Source of the DNA: Arthrobacter sp. SX1312
Lineage (GTDB): Bacteria; Actinomycetota; Actinomycetes; Actinomycetales; Micrococcaceae
Assembly (NCBI RefSeq): GCF_002929295.1
Contig: NZ_PJIM01000003.1
Span: 186,001-250,000, forward strand
Direction: 5' to 3'
Length of the DNA: 64,000 nt
Shown here: one piece after another, positions 46,758 through 59,446 of the stretch
Position numbering within the stretch: the stretch's first letter is position 1
Layout of the letters: every line of letters starts with the position of its first letter
Notes under the pieces: model-generated
Told to the model about the DNA's origin: nothing
The model's database searches: none
What the model saw: the letters and a program-made list of their open reading frames with translations, nothing else
Translations under genes and position numbers: made by a program

Positions 46758-47930
46758 GTGACTTTTCCCGTGATAGGCGTCATCGGCGGCGGCCAGCTCG
46801 CCCGCATGATGGCCGGTCCAGCCGTAGAACTCGGCCTCGAACTCCGCGTCCTGGCGGAGGGCCCCGACGTGTCCGCGGTGGCCGCCGTCGCCTCCTCGCA
46901 GGTGGGCGACTACCGCGACCGCGAGACGCTGCGTGCCTTCGCCGCGGGCGTGGACGTGGTCACCTTCGACCACGAGCACGTCCCCGGTGAGCTCCTCGCG
47001 GACCTGGCGGCCGACGGCGTGCGCCTGCACCCCTCGCCGGCGGCGCTCCGGCACGCCCAGGACAAGCTCGTGATGCGGCGGGCCGTGGACGGACTCGGGC
47101 TGCCCAACCCGCGGTGGCAGGCAGTGACCGACCCCTCCGACGTCGAGGCGTTCGCGGCGTCCACCGGCTGGCCGGTGGTCCTCAAGACACCCCGCGGCGG
47201 CTACGACGGCAAGGGGGTACTCGTGCTGCGTGACGCCGCGGCCCTCGGGTCCGCCAGCGACTGGTTCACCGGCGGCGAGCTGCTGGTCGAGCAGTTCGTC
47301 CCGTTCAGCCGCGAACTGTCCGTCCTCGTGGCCCGGCGGCCGTCCGGGGAGGCCGTCACGTGGCCCGTCGTAGAGTCGATCCAGGTGGACAGCGTCTGCG
47401 ACGAGGTGATCGCCCCCGCCCCGGCCCTGGCGGCCGACGTCGCCCGCGACGTCACCGCGGCCGCGCTGCACCTCGCCGAACGCCTCGACGTCACCGGCGT
47501 CATGGCGGTCGAACTCTTCGAGACCCCCGGGTCGGGAGCAGGCTACCTCATCAACGAACTCGCCATGCGTCCGCACAACTCGGGGCACTGGACCATGGAC
47601 GGCGCCGTGACCGGCCAGTTCGAACAGCACCTGCGTGCCGTGCTCGACCTCCCCCTGGGATCGACGGCGCCGCTGGCGCAGCACGCCGTCATGAAGAACA
47701 TCCTCGGCGGCGTGAACACGGACATCTACGCGGCCTATCCGTCGGCGCTGTCCTCAGGACCGTCCGCTAAAGTGCACTTCTACGGCAAGGGCGTACGTCC
47801 CGGCCGGAAGATCGGCCACGTGAACGCGCTGGCGGCCCCCGGGGAACCGCTGGCCGACGTCCGCGCGAGGGCCACGAGGGTAGCCGCGACGCTCCGCGAC
47901 GGCACCGGGATGCCCCCCACTCAGCAATGA
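46758..47930 (+). CDS. purK: N5-carboxyaminoimidazole ribonucleotide synthase
   Basis: 390 residues, ATP-grasp enzyme: [49 protein letters not shown] and [18 protein letters not shown]. Converts AIR, ATP and bicarbonate to N5-CAIR in purine synthesis. Overlaps purE by ATGA. The GtrA-purK-purE-LCP arrangement is conserved in Actinobacteria. Confidence 0.96.
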   Translation: MTFPVIGVIGGGQLARMMAGPAVELGLELRVLAEGPDVSAVAAVASSQVGDYRDRETLRAFAAGVDVVTFDHEHVPGELLADLAADGVRLHPSPAALRHAQDKLVMRRAVDGLGLPNPRWQAVTDPSDVEAFAASTGWPVVLKTPRGGYDGKGVLVLRDAAALGSASDWFTGGELLVEQFVPFSRELSVLVARRPSGEAVTWPVVESIQVDSVCDEVIAPAPALAADVARDVTAAALHLAERLDVTGVMAVELFETPGSGAGYLINELAMRPHNSGHWTMDGAVTGQFEQHLRAVLDLPLGSTAPLAQHAVMKNILGGVNTDIYAAYPSALSSGPSAKVHFYGKGVRPGRKIGHVNALAAPGEPLADVRARATRVAATLRDGTGMPPTQQ

Positions 47931-48475
47931 CCGAAGGGAATGCAGTGACGAACGCCCAGGTAGGCCTCGTGATGGGCTCGGACTCCGATTGGCCCGTCAT
48001 GGAAGCCGCAGCGGCTGCACTGGCCGAATTCTCCATCCCCTACGAGGCCGACGTCGTGTCCGCGCACCGCATGCCTGCCGCGATGATCGAGTACGGCAGG
48101 AGCGCCCACGAGCGCGGACTCCGGGTCATCATCGCCGGCGCCGGCGGCGCCGCCCACCTCCCGGGCATGCTCGCCTCCGTCACGCCGCTGCCCGTGATCG
48201 GCGTCCCGGTCCCGCTGCGCTATCTCGACGGCATGGACTCGCTCCTGTCGATCGTGCAGATGCCGGCCGGCGTCCCCGTGGCGACCGTGTCCATCGGCGG
48301 CGCCCGCAACGCGGGACTGCTCGCCGTCAGGATGCTTGCCGCCGGCACGGACGAGCAGTCGGCCACCCTGCGCCGGCAGCTCATCGAGTTCGCCGGCGCG
48401 CTCCAGCGGACCGCGGAGGAGAAGGGCAGCGCCCTCCGCTCCCGCCTGACGGCGTCGACGGCCGACGGCGCATGA
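47927..48475 (+). CDS. purE: N5-carboxyaminoimidazole ribonucleotide mutase
   Basis: 182 residues. [24 protein letters not shown] and [15 protein letters not shown] are the class I PurE signature with the catalytic Ser and His. Rearranges N5-CAIR to CAIR. ATG 47927 is coupled to purK; GTG 47946 with GAAGGGA upstream is an alternative. Overlaps the LCP gene in ATGA. Confidence 0.96.
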   Translation: MTEGNAVTNAQVGLVMGSDSDWPVMEAAAAALAEFSIPYEADVVSAHRMPAAMIEYGRSAHERGLRVIIAGAGGAAHLPGMLASVTPLPVIGVPVPLRYLDGMDSLLSIVQMPAGVPVATVSIGGARNAGLLAVRMLAAGTDEQSATLRRQLIEFAGALQRTAEEKGSALRSRLTASTADGA

Positions 48476-50085
48476 TGACAGCCACCCGCAACGACGGCAA
48501 CGGAGCGCACGGGGCCGGCACCCTCACCGATCCCGTGCGGTACCCGGAGTCCGCTCCGCCGGCGGTCCGCACCAAGCGCGCCTTCGTCCTCCTCGCCCTG
48601 ACGCTCGTCCTGCCGGGCTCCGCGCAGACCGTCGCCGGGGACCGGCGCCTCGGCCGCAGGGCCCTGCGCACCACGTTCGCCTGCTGGGGCCTCCTGATCC
48701 TCGGGATCATCCTCGCCGTCACGAACCGGACCCTCGTGGTCGGCATCGTGACCCACCGCTGGTGGTCGCTGCTGCTGATCGCGGTGATCCTCGGGATCGC
48801 CGTCGGGTGGGTGCTGCTGTTCCTGAACACCCTCCGCCTCATCCGCATGCCCCTGCTCGACCGCGGCGCGCGCCCCCTCGTGGCCGGGGCCCTCGCGGTG
48901 CTCATGGTGCTCACCAGCGGCTCCCTGGCCTACGGCGCCTACGTGCTCGGGGTGGGCCGGTCGACGGTCGGCTCCATCTTCCAGTCGGGGCCCGCCTTCG
49001 ACCCCGTGGACGGGCGGTACAACTTCCTCCTCATGGGCGGCGACGCCGGCGAGGACCGCACGGGCCGCCGGCCGGACAGCATCTCGGTGATCAGCGTCGA
49101 CGCGGAGACGGGCGCCACCGTCACGTTCAGCATCCCGCGCAACTTCCAGAACGCGCCGTTCCCCGAGGGCTCCCCCCTCCGGGAGGTCTACCCCGACGGC
49201 TACAACTGCGGCGACCCGTGCATCATCAACAGCCTGTACACGGACGTGACGCAGAACTACACGGACCTGTACCCCGACGCCCAGGATCCCGGCGCCGAGG
49301 CGATGATGGACGCCGCGAGCGGCGTCCTCGGGATCGAGGTGCAGTCCTACGTCCTCGTCGACATGAACGGGTTCGAGCAGCTGGTCGACGCCATGGGCGG
49401 GATCCGGATCGATGCCGGCGGCTGGGTGCCCATCACCGCCGCGGAGATCCCCGGCACCTACCCCATCCGCCACTACCCGCCGGACGGCTGGATCAAGCCG
49501 GGCGTCCAGACCCTGGACGGCTACCACGCCCTCTGGTACGCCAGGAGCCGCGAGTTCGTCACGGACTACGAACGCATCTCCCGGCAGCAGTGCGTCCAGC
49601 AGGCCATGATCGCGCAGCTGGATCCGGCCACCCTCCTGACGCGGTTCCAGTCGATCGCCGCGGCGGGCACGCAGATCGTCGAGACGGACATCCCGCAGGA
49701 TCAGCTGGCCGGGTTCGTCGACCTCGGGCTGAAGGCCCAGGGCCAGGAGACGCGCCGCCTGACCATCGGTCCCCCGGACTTCGGCACCCCGGCCGAGAAC
49801 TTCGTCACCTACCCGGACTTCGACCGCATCCACGCCCGCGTGCAGGAGATGCTCGCGGTCGGTGCGGCCGACCCGGCCGCTGCCGGTCCGCTGCCGCTGG
49901 AGCGCGCCGGCGTCGTAGCCCAGGTGCCGTCGCAGACCGTCGACGACGGCACGACGGAGGGCACCACCGGCGACGTGACGGACGTCGTGATCACCGAGGA
50001 GTACCTGCAGGAACTGGCCACGATCGGCGACGACCTGACCCTCGGTGACCTGCTGGCCAACAACGGCGAGTGCTCCCCCGCCTGA
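48472..50085 (+). CDS. LytR-CpsA-Psr (LCP) family phosphotransferase
   Basis: 537 residues. Three or four membrane segments in the first ~150 residues (more than the single anchor of many LCPs), then the outside LCP domain: [39 protein letters not shown] and [21 protein letters not shown]. Transfers lipid-linked wall polymers to peptidoglycan. A disordered acidic C-terminal tail follows. Coupled to purE. Likely acts with the GtrA and GT2 products nearby. Confidence 0.93.
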   Translation: MMTATRNDGNGAHGAGTLTDPVRYPESAPPAVRTKRAFVLLALTLVLPGSAQTVAGDRRLGRRALRTTFACWGLLILGIILAVTNRTLVVGIVTHRWWSLLLIAVILGIAVGWVLLFLNTLRLIRMPLLDRGARPLVAGALAVLMVLTSGSLAYGAYVLGVGRSTVGSIFQSGPAFDPVDGRYNFLLMGGDAGEDRTGRRPDSISVISVDAETGATVTFSIPRNFQNAPFPEGSPLREVYPDGYNCGDPCIINSLYTDVTQNYTDLYPDAQDPGAEAMMDAASGVLGIEVQSYVLVDMNGFEQLVDAMGGIRIDAGGWVPITAAEIPGTYPIRHYPPDGWIKPGVQTLDGYHALWYARSREFVTDYERISRQQCVQQAMIAQLDPATLLTRFQSIAAAGTQIVETDIPQDQLAGFVDLGLKAQGQETRRLTIGPPDFGTPAENFVTYPDFDRIHARVQEMLAVGAADPAAAGPLPLERAGVVAQVPSQTVDDGTTEGTTGDVTDVVITEEYLQELATIGDDLTLGDLLANNGECSPA

Positions 50086-50135
50086 CCCGGTAGAGGCCTC
50101 CCCGACGATCACCCCGACCATCCAAGGACCTGACG

Positions 50136-51419
50136 ATGTACCTCCTCGACAACACCCTCCGTCCCTACGCCTGGGGATCGGATTCCGCGATCGCCGACCT
50201 GCTGGGCAGGGAGCGGTCGGGCGGCCCCGAGGCGGAGCTGTGGATCGGCGCGCACCCGGACTCGCCGTCGGTGGTGCTCGCCCCGGCCGGACCGGACGGG
50301 GCCCCCGTCCCTGGCGCCGGCCCGGCGGACGGCCGCGCGCTGGACGGGTTGATCGCGGAGGACCCGGAGCACCACCTGGGCGCCGGGGTCGCCGCCGACT
50401 TCGGGCGGCTTCCCTTCCTGCTCAAGGTCCTCGCCGCCGACAGCCCGCTCTCGCTCCAGGTACACCCGACGCTCGAGCAGGCCCGGGAGGGCTTCGCCCG
50501 TGAGGAGGCGGCCGGGGTGGACCGTGCCGCGGCGGAACGCAACTACAAGGACGACAACCACAAACCGGAGATGCTCCTGGCGCTGACGCCGTTCGCGATG
50601 CTGTGCGGCTTCCGGCCGCCGGCACAGGCGCGTGCCGTCTTCGAACTGCTGGCGGCGCACGTCGATCGCGCCGGCCTCGCGCTCCCCCCTCTGGTCCCCC
50701 TGCTGCTCGACGATCTGGCCCGGCAGGAGGAGCGCACCGCCCTGCGGTCGGCCTTCGAACGGCTGATCGAAGGCGGCACGGACGTCACGGAAGCGACGGC
50801 CGCCATCGTGTCCGCCCTCGCCTCCGGAGCCCCGACCGCGCCGTACGAGGAGGAGCTTGCCACCGTCGTCGCGCTCGACGCGCAGTACCCGGGCGATCCG
50901 GGCGTACTGATCTCCCTGCTCCTCAACCGCGTCTCCCTGGCGCCCGGGGAGGCCGTCTACCTCCCGGCCGGCAACGTCCACGCCTATCTGCACGGACTCG
51001 GCATCGAAGTCATGGCCTCCTCGGACAACGTCCTGCGCGGCGGACTCACGCCGAAGTTCGTGGACGTGCCGGAGCTGCTCCGTACGGTCTCCTTCGAGCC
51101 CGTCGGCGTGCCGATGCTCGGCCCCGAGAGGACGTTGCTGGGACAGGAGGTCTTCCGGCCGCCGTTCCGGGAGTTCCAGCTCCAGCGCATCGAGCTCGAA
51201 CCCGGCGCCGGGCCCGTCCCGCTGGTGCAGGAGGGGGCCGCCGTCGTCCTCGTGGTGTCGGGGTCCGTCCTGCTCGACTCACCGAGGAGCGAGCTGCGGC
51301 TGGACCGTGGTGACAGCGCCTTCCTGCCCGCGGCGGAGGCCCCGGTCAACGCGCACGTCGTGTCCGGCGCCACCGGCGCCGCCCTCGCCTTCGCCGTCAC
51401 CACAGCCCCGGAGGACTGA
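50136..51419 (+). CDS. manA: Mannose-6-phosphate isomerase, class I
   Basis: 427 residues. Zinc and active-site motifs: LSLQVHPTLEQAREGFA, YKDDNHKPEMLLALTPF and VYLPAGNVHAYLHGLGIEVM, then SSDNVLRGGLTPKFVDV. Interconverts fructose-6-P and mannose-6-P, providing mannose for GDP-mannose, polyprenyl-P-mannose and hence Pmt. AAGGA is eight bases before the ATG; the next gene starts four bases after its stop. Confidence 0.95.
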   Translation: MYLLDNTLRPYAWGSDSAIADLLGRERSGGPEAELWIGAHPDSPSVVLAPAGPDGAPVPGAGPADGRALDGLIAEDPEHHLGAGVAADFGRLPFLLKVLAADSPLSLQVHPTLEQAREGFAREEAAGVDRAAAERNYKDDNHKPEMLLALTPFAMLCGFRPPAQARAVFELLAAHVDRAGLALPPLVPLLLDDLARQEERTALRSAFERLIEGGTDVTEATAAIVSALASGAPTAPYEEELATVVALDAQYPGDPGVLISLLLNRVSLAPGEAVYLPAGNVHAYLHGLGIEVMASSDNVLRGGLTPKFVDVPELLRTVSFEPVGVPMLGPERTLLGQEVFRPPFREFQLQRIELEPGAGPVPLVQEGAAVVLVVSGSVLLDSPRSELRLDRGDSAFLPAAEAPVNAHVVSGATGAALAFAVTTAPED

Positions 51420-51423
51420 GACC

Positions 51424-52416
51424 GTGGACCACTTCCTGCAGAGCCCGCCGTGGGGCGCACTCCAGCGCGACCTGGGACGCACCGTCCACGAGCGTTCGGG
51501 CCCCGGCTGGCGCTTCCTGGCCATCGAGGAGCGCAATCCCGCAGGGACCCTGCTCTACGCCCCCTACGGTCCGACGGCCACCTCCCTGGCCGCGTTCGAC
51601 GCCGCCCTGGCCGCACTGACGGACCTCGCCCGCAGCTGCGGGGCCGTGTTCGTCAGGATCGAGCCGGTGGATGCCGGCCTCCCGGAGGCCGATCCCGCCG
51701 CGCTCCTGCGCACGCGCGGCCTCCGGCCGGCCCCGGCCAACCAGCAGCCGGAGCTCACCTGGGTCGTGGACGTGGACCGGGACTTCAAGGAGGTCCTCGC
51801 GGAGATGAAGCCGGTGAACCGCAATCTGTACCGGAACATCCACAAGAAGGGCGTGACCTTCCGGTCCAGCCAGGACCCGGCAGAGATTCCGGTCCTGCTG
51901 AGGTTCCTGCACCTGACGGCGGCGCGCAACGGCTTCAAGCCGCAGAGCGACGACTACCTGACGCAGGTGGCCCGATCCCTCATGCCCGCCGGCGCTGCGA
52001 CCCTCTTCATCGCGGAGCTCGACGGCGAACCGATCGCCGCCGCCCTCACCTATGACTCGGCGGACACGCGGACCTATGCCCACGCCGCGCTGGACGACAC
52101 CCACCGGAAGCTCAGCGCCGGGATCCCCCTGCTGGTCACCCTCATGGCCGACGCCCGGGACAAGGGCCTGCAGCAGGTGGACCTCTGGGGCGTCGCCCCC
52201 GCGGACCAACCGGACCACAAGTGGGCCGGCTTCACGGCGTTCAAGAAATCCTTCGGTGGCCGGGAGGTCGCCTACCCCGGGACCTGGGACCTGCCGGTGA
52301 GGAAGCTGCGCTACCGCGGCTACCAGCTGGCCCGGACCGGGGCGCAGGCCGTCCGTCGCGGCGTCGGCGCGGCCCGGACCCTGCCTGCCCGGGTGCGCGG
52401 CGCGCTCCGCCGCTGA
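51424..52416 (+). CDS. FemA/FemB/FemX-like peptidyltransferase
   Basis: 330 residues, tandem GNAT-type fold: FLQSPPWGALQRDLGR at the N-terminus, NRNLYRNIHKKGV, HLTAARNGFKPQSDDYL and the C-terminal DLWGVAPADQPDHKWAGFTAFKKSFGG. Such enzymes add amino acids from aminoacyl-tRNA to the lipid II stem to build peptidoglycan interpeptide bridges, which Arthrobacter-type organisms possess. GTG 51424 follows manA by four bases. Confidence 0.9.
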   Translation: MDHFLQSPPWGALQRDLGRTVHERSGPGWRFLAIEERNPAGTLLYAPYGPTATSLAAFDAALAALTDLARSCGAVFVRIEPVDAGLPEADPAALLRTRGLRPAPANQQPELTWVVDVDRDFKEVLAEMKPVNRNLYRNIHKKGVTFRSSQDPAEIPVLLRFLHLTAARNGFKPQSDDYLTQVARSLMPAGAATLFIAELDGEPIAAALTYDSADTRTYAHAALDDTHRKLSAGIPLLVTLMADARDKGLQQVDLWGVAPADQPDHKWAGFTAFKKSFGGREVAYPGTWDLPVRKLRYRGYQLARTGAQAVRRGVGAARTLPARVRGALRR

Positions 52417-52437
52417 CCCGGCAGCGCGCCCGGCCCG

Positions 52438-53490
52438 CTAGTCCCTGACGCGGGCGTACGTCTCCCACTTGTGGGCCTGGTGCTCGCCGTCGACCACGCG
52501 GATGGTGCCGGACTTCGAGCGCATGACGATGGACTGGGTGAGGACCTTGTCCTTGCTGTACCTCACGCCGCGCAGGAGGTCGCCGTCGGTGATGCCCGTG
52601 GCGGCGAAGTAGCAGTTGTCGCTGGTGACGAGGTCGTTGGTCGACAGGACGCGGTCGAGGTCGTGGCCGGCGTCGAGCGCCTTCTGCTTCTCCTCGTCGC
52701 TCGTGGGCCAGAGCCTGCCCTGGATGACGCCACCGAGGGACTTGATGGCGCAGGCCGCCACGATCCCCTCGGGGGTGCCGCCGATGCCCATCAGGGCATC
52801 GACGTCCGTGCCCTCGCGGGCCGCGGCGATGGCCCCGGCGACGTCGCCGTCCATGATGAACTTGGTGCGCGCGCCGGCCGCGCGGATCTCCTCCACGAGC
52901 GGCTTGTGCCGGTCGCGGTCCAGGATCATGACGTTGAGCTGGCTGACCTTCTTGTTGTTGGCCTTCGCGATGAGGTGCAGGTTCTGCTTGACCGGCAGGC
53001 GCAGGTCCACCATGTCGGCGGCCTCGGGCCCGGTCACGAGCTTCTCCATGTAGAAGACGGCCGAGGGGTCGAACATCGAGCCCCGCTCCGCGACCGCGAG
53101 CACGGCGAGCGCGTTGTTGATGCCCAGCGCCGTCAGGCGGGTGCCGTCGATCGGGTCGACGGCGACGTCGCACTCGGGTCCGCTGCCGTCGCCCACGCGT
53201 TCGCCGTTGAACAGCATGGGGGCCTCGTCCTTCTCGCCCTCCCCGATCACCACGATGCCGTTGAAGTGCACGGTCTGCAGGAGCGACCGCATGGCGTCCA
53301 CCGCGGCGCCGTCGGCCAGGTTCTTGTCACCGAACCCGACCCAGTGGCCGCCGGCGATGGCCGCGGCCTCCGTGACGCGGACCAGTTCGAGCGCGAGGTT
53401 CCGGTCCGGTTCCTTGTCCCCGACGGCCAGGGCCGGTGACAGTGTCGAGTACTGGGCATTCGTAGCGTTCTGGGACACGTCTATCCTCAT
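52438..53490 (-). CDS. glpX: Fructose-1,6-bisphosphatase class II
   Basis: 350 residues. Metal-site motif VAVDPIDGTRLTALG, GEGEKDEAPMLFNG, GIGGTPEGIVAACAIK. The main gluconeogenic phosphatase in Actinobacteria. Only 21 bases separate its stop from the convergent FemX-like gene, with no hairpin in the gap. No clear Shine-Dalgarno sequence before the ATG. Confidence 0.96.
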   Translation of the reverse strand: MRIDVSQNATNAQYSTLSPALAVGDKEPDRNLALELVRVTEAAAIAGGHWVGFGDKNLADGAAVDAMRSLLQTVHFNGIVVIGEGEKDEAPMLFNGERVGDGSGPECDVAVDPIDGTRLTALGINNALAVLAVAERGSMFDPSAVFYMEKLVTGPEAADMVDLRLPVKQNLHLIAKANNKKVSQLNVMILDRDRHKPLVEEIRAAGARTKFIMDGDVAGAIAAAREGTDVDALMGIGGTPEGIVAACAIKSLGGVIQGRLWPTSDEEKQKALDAGHDLDRVLSTNDLVTSDNCYFAATGITDGDLLRGVRYSKDKVLTQSIVMRSKSGTIRVVDGEHQAHKWETYARVRD

Positions 53491-53643
53491 CGTCGAAGGT
53501 GATCGGTGGGCACGCGGGCGTACCTGTCCGGTGCTGTCATCATAGGCGCGCCGACGGCGCCGTGCCCGGTCATGACGCGCACGTGCAGCGCCGCGGACGA
53601 GCGTCCGTTAGGTGCGGTGGCCGGCATCAGCGAAAATGGAGGG

Positions 53644-54405
53644 GTGAGCGATCAAGGGAACGAGCGGACGACCCCCGGGACACGACCGGGCTCCGGGGAC
53701 GGGCAGGGCCCGACCCTGCAGCCCGCCGTGCAGCCCGCCGTGCAGCAGGCACGGCCGGCCGACGACGCCCGTCTCGCCGCGGAGCTGAACGACGACGCCC
53801 CGCCCATCACGCTCAGCCCGAACCAGGCCAAGCGCGCCAGCTCCACGGCCCGCGGCATGCTGATCGCCACCGGCGCGACCATCGCCGTCGTCCTCCCCGT
53901 CTACTTCCTGAATCCCACGTACACCGCGGACACCTACCAGCGGGACATCGACGTCGGGACCGTGGCCCGCCAGGCGGCGGGCGACGCCGGCTACCTCCCG
54001 GCGTCGCCCGCCCTGCCGGAGGGCTGGACCTCCAACTACGCGCGCTGGGTCACCGGACGCAGCGACGCCGTCGATTTCTGGGAGGTCGGGTTCCTCACCG
54101 CGGACACGGGCTTCATCCAGCTCACCCAGACCGACGACGCGAACCCCACCTGGACGGCGCAGCGCATCGGCGACGCGCAGGTCTCGGGGACACGGACCAT
54201 CGGCGGGCTCGACTGGGAGCTCCTCGACGCACCGAACGGGGACACCGTGCTGACGTCGGAGGTCGACGGCGCCACGGTGATCCTCAACGGGGAGGCCTCC
54301 CTCACCGAGTTCGACACCGTGGGCGAGGCCGTCGTCGAGGACGTCCGGCAGAATGCCGTCGAGGAGGCCGAGCGCCTGTCATCTTCGGACACGGACGGCT
54401 CGTGA
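53644..54405 (+). CDS. DUF4245-family membrane-anchored protein
   Basis: 253 residues. Disordered Gln/Pro-rich start (PAVQPAVQQ), one membrane segment (about 78-97: GMLIATGATIAVVLPVYFL) and an outside domain (about 105-240). The family is conserved opposite glpX in Actinobacteria; function unknown. GTG 53644 is chosen; GGAGG is too close to serve, and GAAAAT six bases upstream could be a leaderless -10. Confidence 0.82.
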   Translation: MSDQGNERTTPGTRPGSGDGQGPTLQPAVQPAVQQARPADDARLAAELNDDAPPITLSPNQAKRASSTARGMLIATGATIAVVLPVYFLNPTYTADTYQRDIDVGTVARQAAGDAGYLPASPALPEGWTSNYARWVTGRSDAVDFWEVGFLTADTGFIQLTQTDDANPTWTAQRIGDAQVSGTRTIGGLDWELLDAPNGDTVLTSEVDGATVILNGEASLTEFDTVGEAVVEDVRQNAVEEAERLSSSDTDGS

Positions 54406-54418
54406 CGGACGGAGACAG

Positions 54419-54424
54419 TACAGT
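54419..54424 (+). promoter_or_regulatory. Leaderless -10 for the carbonic anhydrase gene
   Basis: TACAGT, 7 nt, then the GTG at 54432. Confidence 0.5.
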
Positions 54425-54431
54425 GGGCGGC

Positions 54432-55046
54432 GTGACCCAGCAACTGACTCCCGCCGCCGCCTGGCAGCGACTGCAGGAGGGCAACGCGCGTTTCGTGGCC
54501 TCCGACGTCTCGCACCCCAACCAGGACGCCTCCCGCCGCACCGCGCTCGTGAACGACCAGCACCCCTTCGCCGTCATCTTCGGCTGCTCGGACTCCCGGC
54601 TGGCCGCGGAGATCATCTTCGACCTCGGCCTCGGTGACGTCTTCGTCGTCCGCACGGCCGGGCAGGTGATCGACGACGCCGTCCTCGGCTCGCTCGAGTA
54701 CAGCGTGAGCGTGCTCGGCGTCCCCCTGATCGTGATCCTCGGCCATGACAGCTGCGGCGCCGTCACCGCGACGATGGACGCGGTCGAGACCGGGGACATG
54801 CCCACGGGCTTCCTCCGCGACCTCGTCGAGCGGATCACGCCGTCCGTCCTGACGGCGCGGCGCGCAGGCATCACCGACGTCAACACGACGGTCGTCGAGC
54901 ACACGAAGCAGACCGCCCGGCGGCTGGTCGACAGCTCCCGCGTCATCTCCGACGCCGTCGAGACCGGGACGGTCGCCGTCATCGGTGTCTCCTACCGACT
55001 GGACGAGGGCAACGCCGTGCTGGTGTCAGGATTTGGCGCACTGTAG
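54432..55046 (+). CDS. Beta-class carbonic anhydrase
   Basis: 204 residues. Zinc ligands in VIFGCSDSRLAAE (Cys, with the Asp-Arg dyad) and VILGHDSCGAVTA (His and Cys). Interconverts CO2 and bicarbonate; PurK uses bicarbonate. The start at 54432 is tied to the TACAGT -10; an in-frame GTG at 54423 with GGAG eight bases before is the alternative (207 residues). Confidence 0.93.
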   Translation: MTQQLTPAAAWQRLQEGNARFVASDVSHPNQDASRRTALVNDQHPFAVIFGCSDSRLAAEIIFDLGLGDVFVVRTAGQVIDDAVLGSLEYSVSVLGVPLIVILGHDSCGAVTATMDAVETGDMPTGFLRDLVERITPSVLTARRAGITDVNTTVVEHTKQTARRLVDSSRVISDAVETGTVAVIGVSYRLDEGNAVLVSGFGAL

Positions 55047-55067
55047 AGCAGCGGTAAGAATTGCGGC

Positions 55068-56543
55068 ATGACTCCAACGCCTGCAGCCGGTCCTGAATCC
55101 ACCTCGACGACGGGCGCTGCGCCCGGCGCGGAGACCGTCGGATACCGCATCGAACACGACACCATGGGTGAGGTGCGTGTCCCGGTCGACGCCCTCTACC
55201 GGGCGCAGACACAGCGGGCCGTCGAGAACTTCCCGATCTCCGGCACCACCCTCGAGCGCGCGCACATCGAGGCGCTCGCCCGCATCAAGAAGGCCGCCGC
55301 GACGGCCAACGCCGAGCTCGGCGTGCTCGACGAGGAGCGCGCGCGGGCCATCGAGGCGGCGGCGGAGGACGTGGCGTCGGGCCGGTACGACGGCGACTTC
55401 CCGGTGGACATCTACCAGACGGGCTCCGGGACGTCCTCGAACATGAACGCGAACGAGGTCATCGCGACCCTCGCGAGCCGCGCCCTCGAGGCTGCCGGGA
55501 GCTCCACCTCGGTGCACCCGAACGACCACGTCAACGCGTCGCAGTCCTCGAACGACGTCTTCCCCACGTCCGTCCACGTCGCCGCGACCTCGGCGCTCGT
55601 CAAGGACCTCATCCCGGCGCTGGCGCACCTCGCCGAGGCTCTCGAGCGCAAGGCGGAGGAGTTCGCGACCGTCGTCAAGTCGGGGCGCACCCACCTCATG
55701 GACGCCACCCCGGTCACCCTCGGCCAGGAGTTCGGCGGCTACGCGGCCCAGGTGCGCTACGGCATCGAGCGCATCGAGGCCTCGCTGCCCCGGGTGGCCG
55801 AGGTACCGCTGGGCGGCACCGCCGTCGGCACCGGCATCAACACCCCGGCGGGCTTCTCGGCGCGCGTCATCGAACTGCTCGCCGAGGACACCGGGCTCCC
55901 CCTCACCGAGGCACGCGACCACTTCGAGGCGCAGGCCAACCGCGACTCCCTCGTCGAGGTCTCCGGCATGCTGCGCACCATCGCGGTGTCGCTCACGAAG
56001 ATCCACAACGACCTGCGCTGGCTCGGGTCCGGCCCGAACACCGGCCTCGGCGAGATCGCCCTCCCCGACCTGCAGCCCGGCTCGTCGATCATGCCCGGCA
56101 AGGTGAACCCCGTGATCGCGGAGGCCGTCATCATGGTCTGCGCGCAGGTGGTGGGCAACGACGCCACCGTGGCGTGGTCCGGCACGAACGGCGCGTTCGA
56201 ACTCAACGTCGGCATCCCCGTGATCGCCCGGAACGTGCTGGAATCCATCCGCCTGCTGAGCAACTCGACGCGCGTGTCCGCGGACCGCATGATCGACGGC
56301 ATCACGGCGAACGTCGAGCGCGCGCGTTTCCTCGCCGAGGCGTCCCCCTCGATCGTGACGCCGCTCAACAAGCACATCGGGTACGAGAACGCGGCGAAGA
56401 TCGCGAAGAAGGCGGTTGCCGAGGGTCTCACCGTGCGTGAGGCCGTCGTCGCCCTGGGCTTCGTGGAGCGCGGCGAGCTGACCGAGGAGCAGCTGGATTC
56501 TGCGCTGGACGTGCTCTCGATGACACGGCCCCCGCAGGCCTGA
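55068..56543 (+). CDS. fumC: Class II fumarate hydratase
   Basis: 491 residues. [13 protein letters not shown]-type motif ([17 protein letters not shown]), [18 protein letters not shown] and the signature [15 protein letters not shown]-cycle interconversion of fumarate and malate. No Shine-Dalgarno sequence; AAGAAT ends six bases before the ATG, a weaker case of the leaderless pattern. The ~25-residue N-terminal extension is variable. Confidence 0.96.
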   Translation: MTPTPAAGPESTSTTGAAPGAETVGYRIEHDTMGEVRVPVDALYRAQTQRAVENFPISGTTLERAHIEALARIKKAAATANAELGVLDEERARAIEAAAEDVASGRYDGDFPVDIYQTGSGTSSNMNANEVIATLASRALEAAGSSTSVHPNDHVNASQSSNDVFPTSVHVAATSALVKDLIPALAHLAEALERKAEEFATVVKSGRTHLMDATPVTLGQEFGGYAAQVRYGIERIEASLPRVAEVPLGGTAVGTGINTPAGFSARVIELLAEDTGLPLTEARDHFEAQANRDSLVEVSGMLRTIAVSLTKIHNDLRWLGSGPNTGLGEIALPDLQPGSSIMPGKVNPVIAEAVIMVCAQVVGNDATVAWSGTNGAFELNVGIPVIARNVLESIRLLSNSTRVSADRMIDGITANVERARFLAEASPSIVTPLNKHIGYENAAKIAKKAVAEGLTVREAVVALGFVERGELTEEQLDSALDVLSMTRPPQA

Positions 56544-56564
56544 CGCGAGGGCAGGACCGTCTCC

Positions 56565-56599
56565 GGGAGGGGCGTCCCCGATGCGGGTGCGCCCCTCTC
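56565..56599 (+). terminator. Possible terminator after fumC
   Basis: Ten-base arms (56565-56574 and 56590-56599) pair with one mismatch; a T/C-rich stretch follows. Confidence 0.4.
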
Positions 56600-56615
56600 T
56601 CGTGTGCAGCGACAA

Positions 56616-56642
56616 TTTGCACTCTTTCAGACAGAGTGCAAA
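56616..56642. promoter_or_regulatory. TetR-type operator over its own promoter
   Basis: TTTGCACTCT (56616-56625) and AGAGTGCAAA (56633-56642) form a perfect 10-bp inverted repeat with a 7-bp spacer. TTGCAC inside the left arm is a good -35. The right arm reaches the -10 region, 1-10 bp before the start of the TetR gene. Confidence 0.8.
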
Positions 56643-56652
56643 TATGTACTCC

Positions 56653-58931
<2,279 letters not shown>

Positions 58932-58970
58932 CCCTCGCGGAGGCGCCCGACGGGCGCGCCGGCGGACGGG

Positions 58971-59441
58971 TCAGGACACGAAACGGGCCACGCCGTCGAA
59001 CGAGGCCGCCCCCTGCACCAGGGCAAGGTGCCGGGGGCTGAGGTCGGGCAGGGCATCCGGGGTGAACCAGCGGACGTCGGTCGACTCGTCGTCGTTGACC
59101 CGGGCGGTGCCGCTGACCCAGCGGCAGCGGAAATCGAGGTTCAGGAACGTCGTCACATCGCCGTTGGGGTAGGTGATGGGCCCCACGACGTTCGTCCCCA
59201 GCAGGCACTCGACCTCGACGAGCACGCCGGTCTCCTCCTCGACCTCGCGGCGCAGGGCCACCGCCGGCTCCTCGCCGGGGTCCACCATGCCGGTGATGAT
59301 GGCCCACGCACCGTTGTCGGCCCGCCGGCCGAGGAGCACCCGCCCGTCGTCGTCGAACACCACGCCGCCCACGCCCGGCAGCCAGAGAGGGGCATGGCCG
59401 ATCGAGCGGCGCAGGGCGAGGACGAAGTCCGGGGTAGGCAT
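58971..59441 (-). CDS. NUDIX hydrolase
   Basis: 156 residues. NUDIX box GMVDPGEEPAVALRREVEEE is intact with REVEEETG. Hydrolyses a nucleoside diphosphate-linked substrate, possibly an oxidised nucleotide or NDP-sugar. The ATG at 59441 is seven bases after a TAGGCT that lies inside the end of the prepilin-peptidase gene. The long frame to 60071 is a shadow. Confidence 0.92.
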   Translation of the reverse strand: MPTPDFVLALRRSIGHAPLWLPGVGGVVFDDDGRVLLGRRADNGAWAIITGMVDPGEEPAVALRREVEEETGVLVEVECLLGTNVVGPITYPNGDVTTFLNLDFRCRWVSGTARVNDDESTDVRWFTPDALPDLSPRHLALVQGAASFDGVARFVS

Positions 59442-59446
59442 GATTT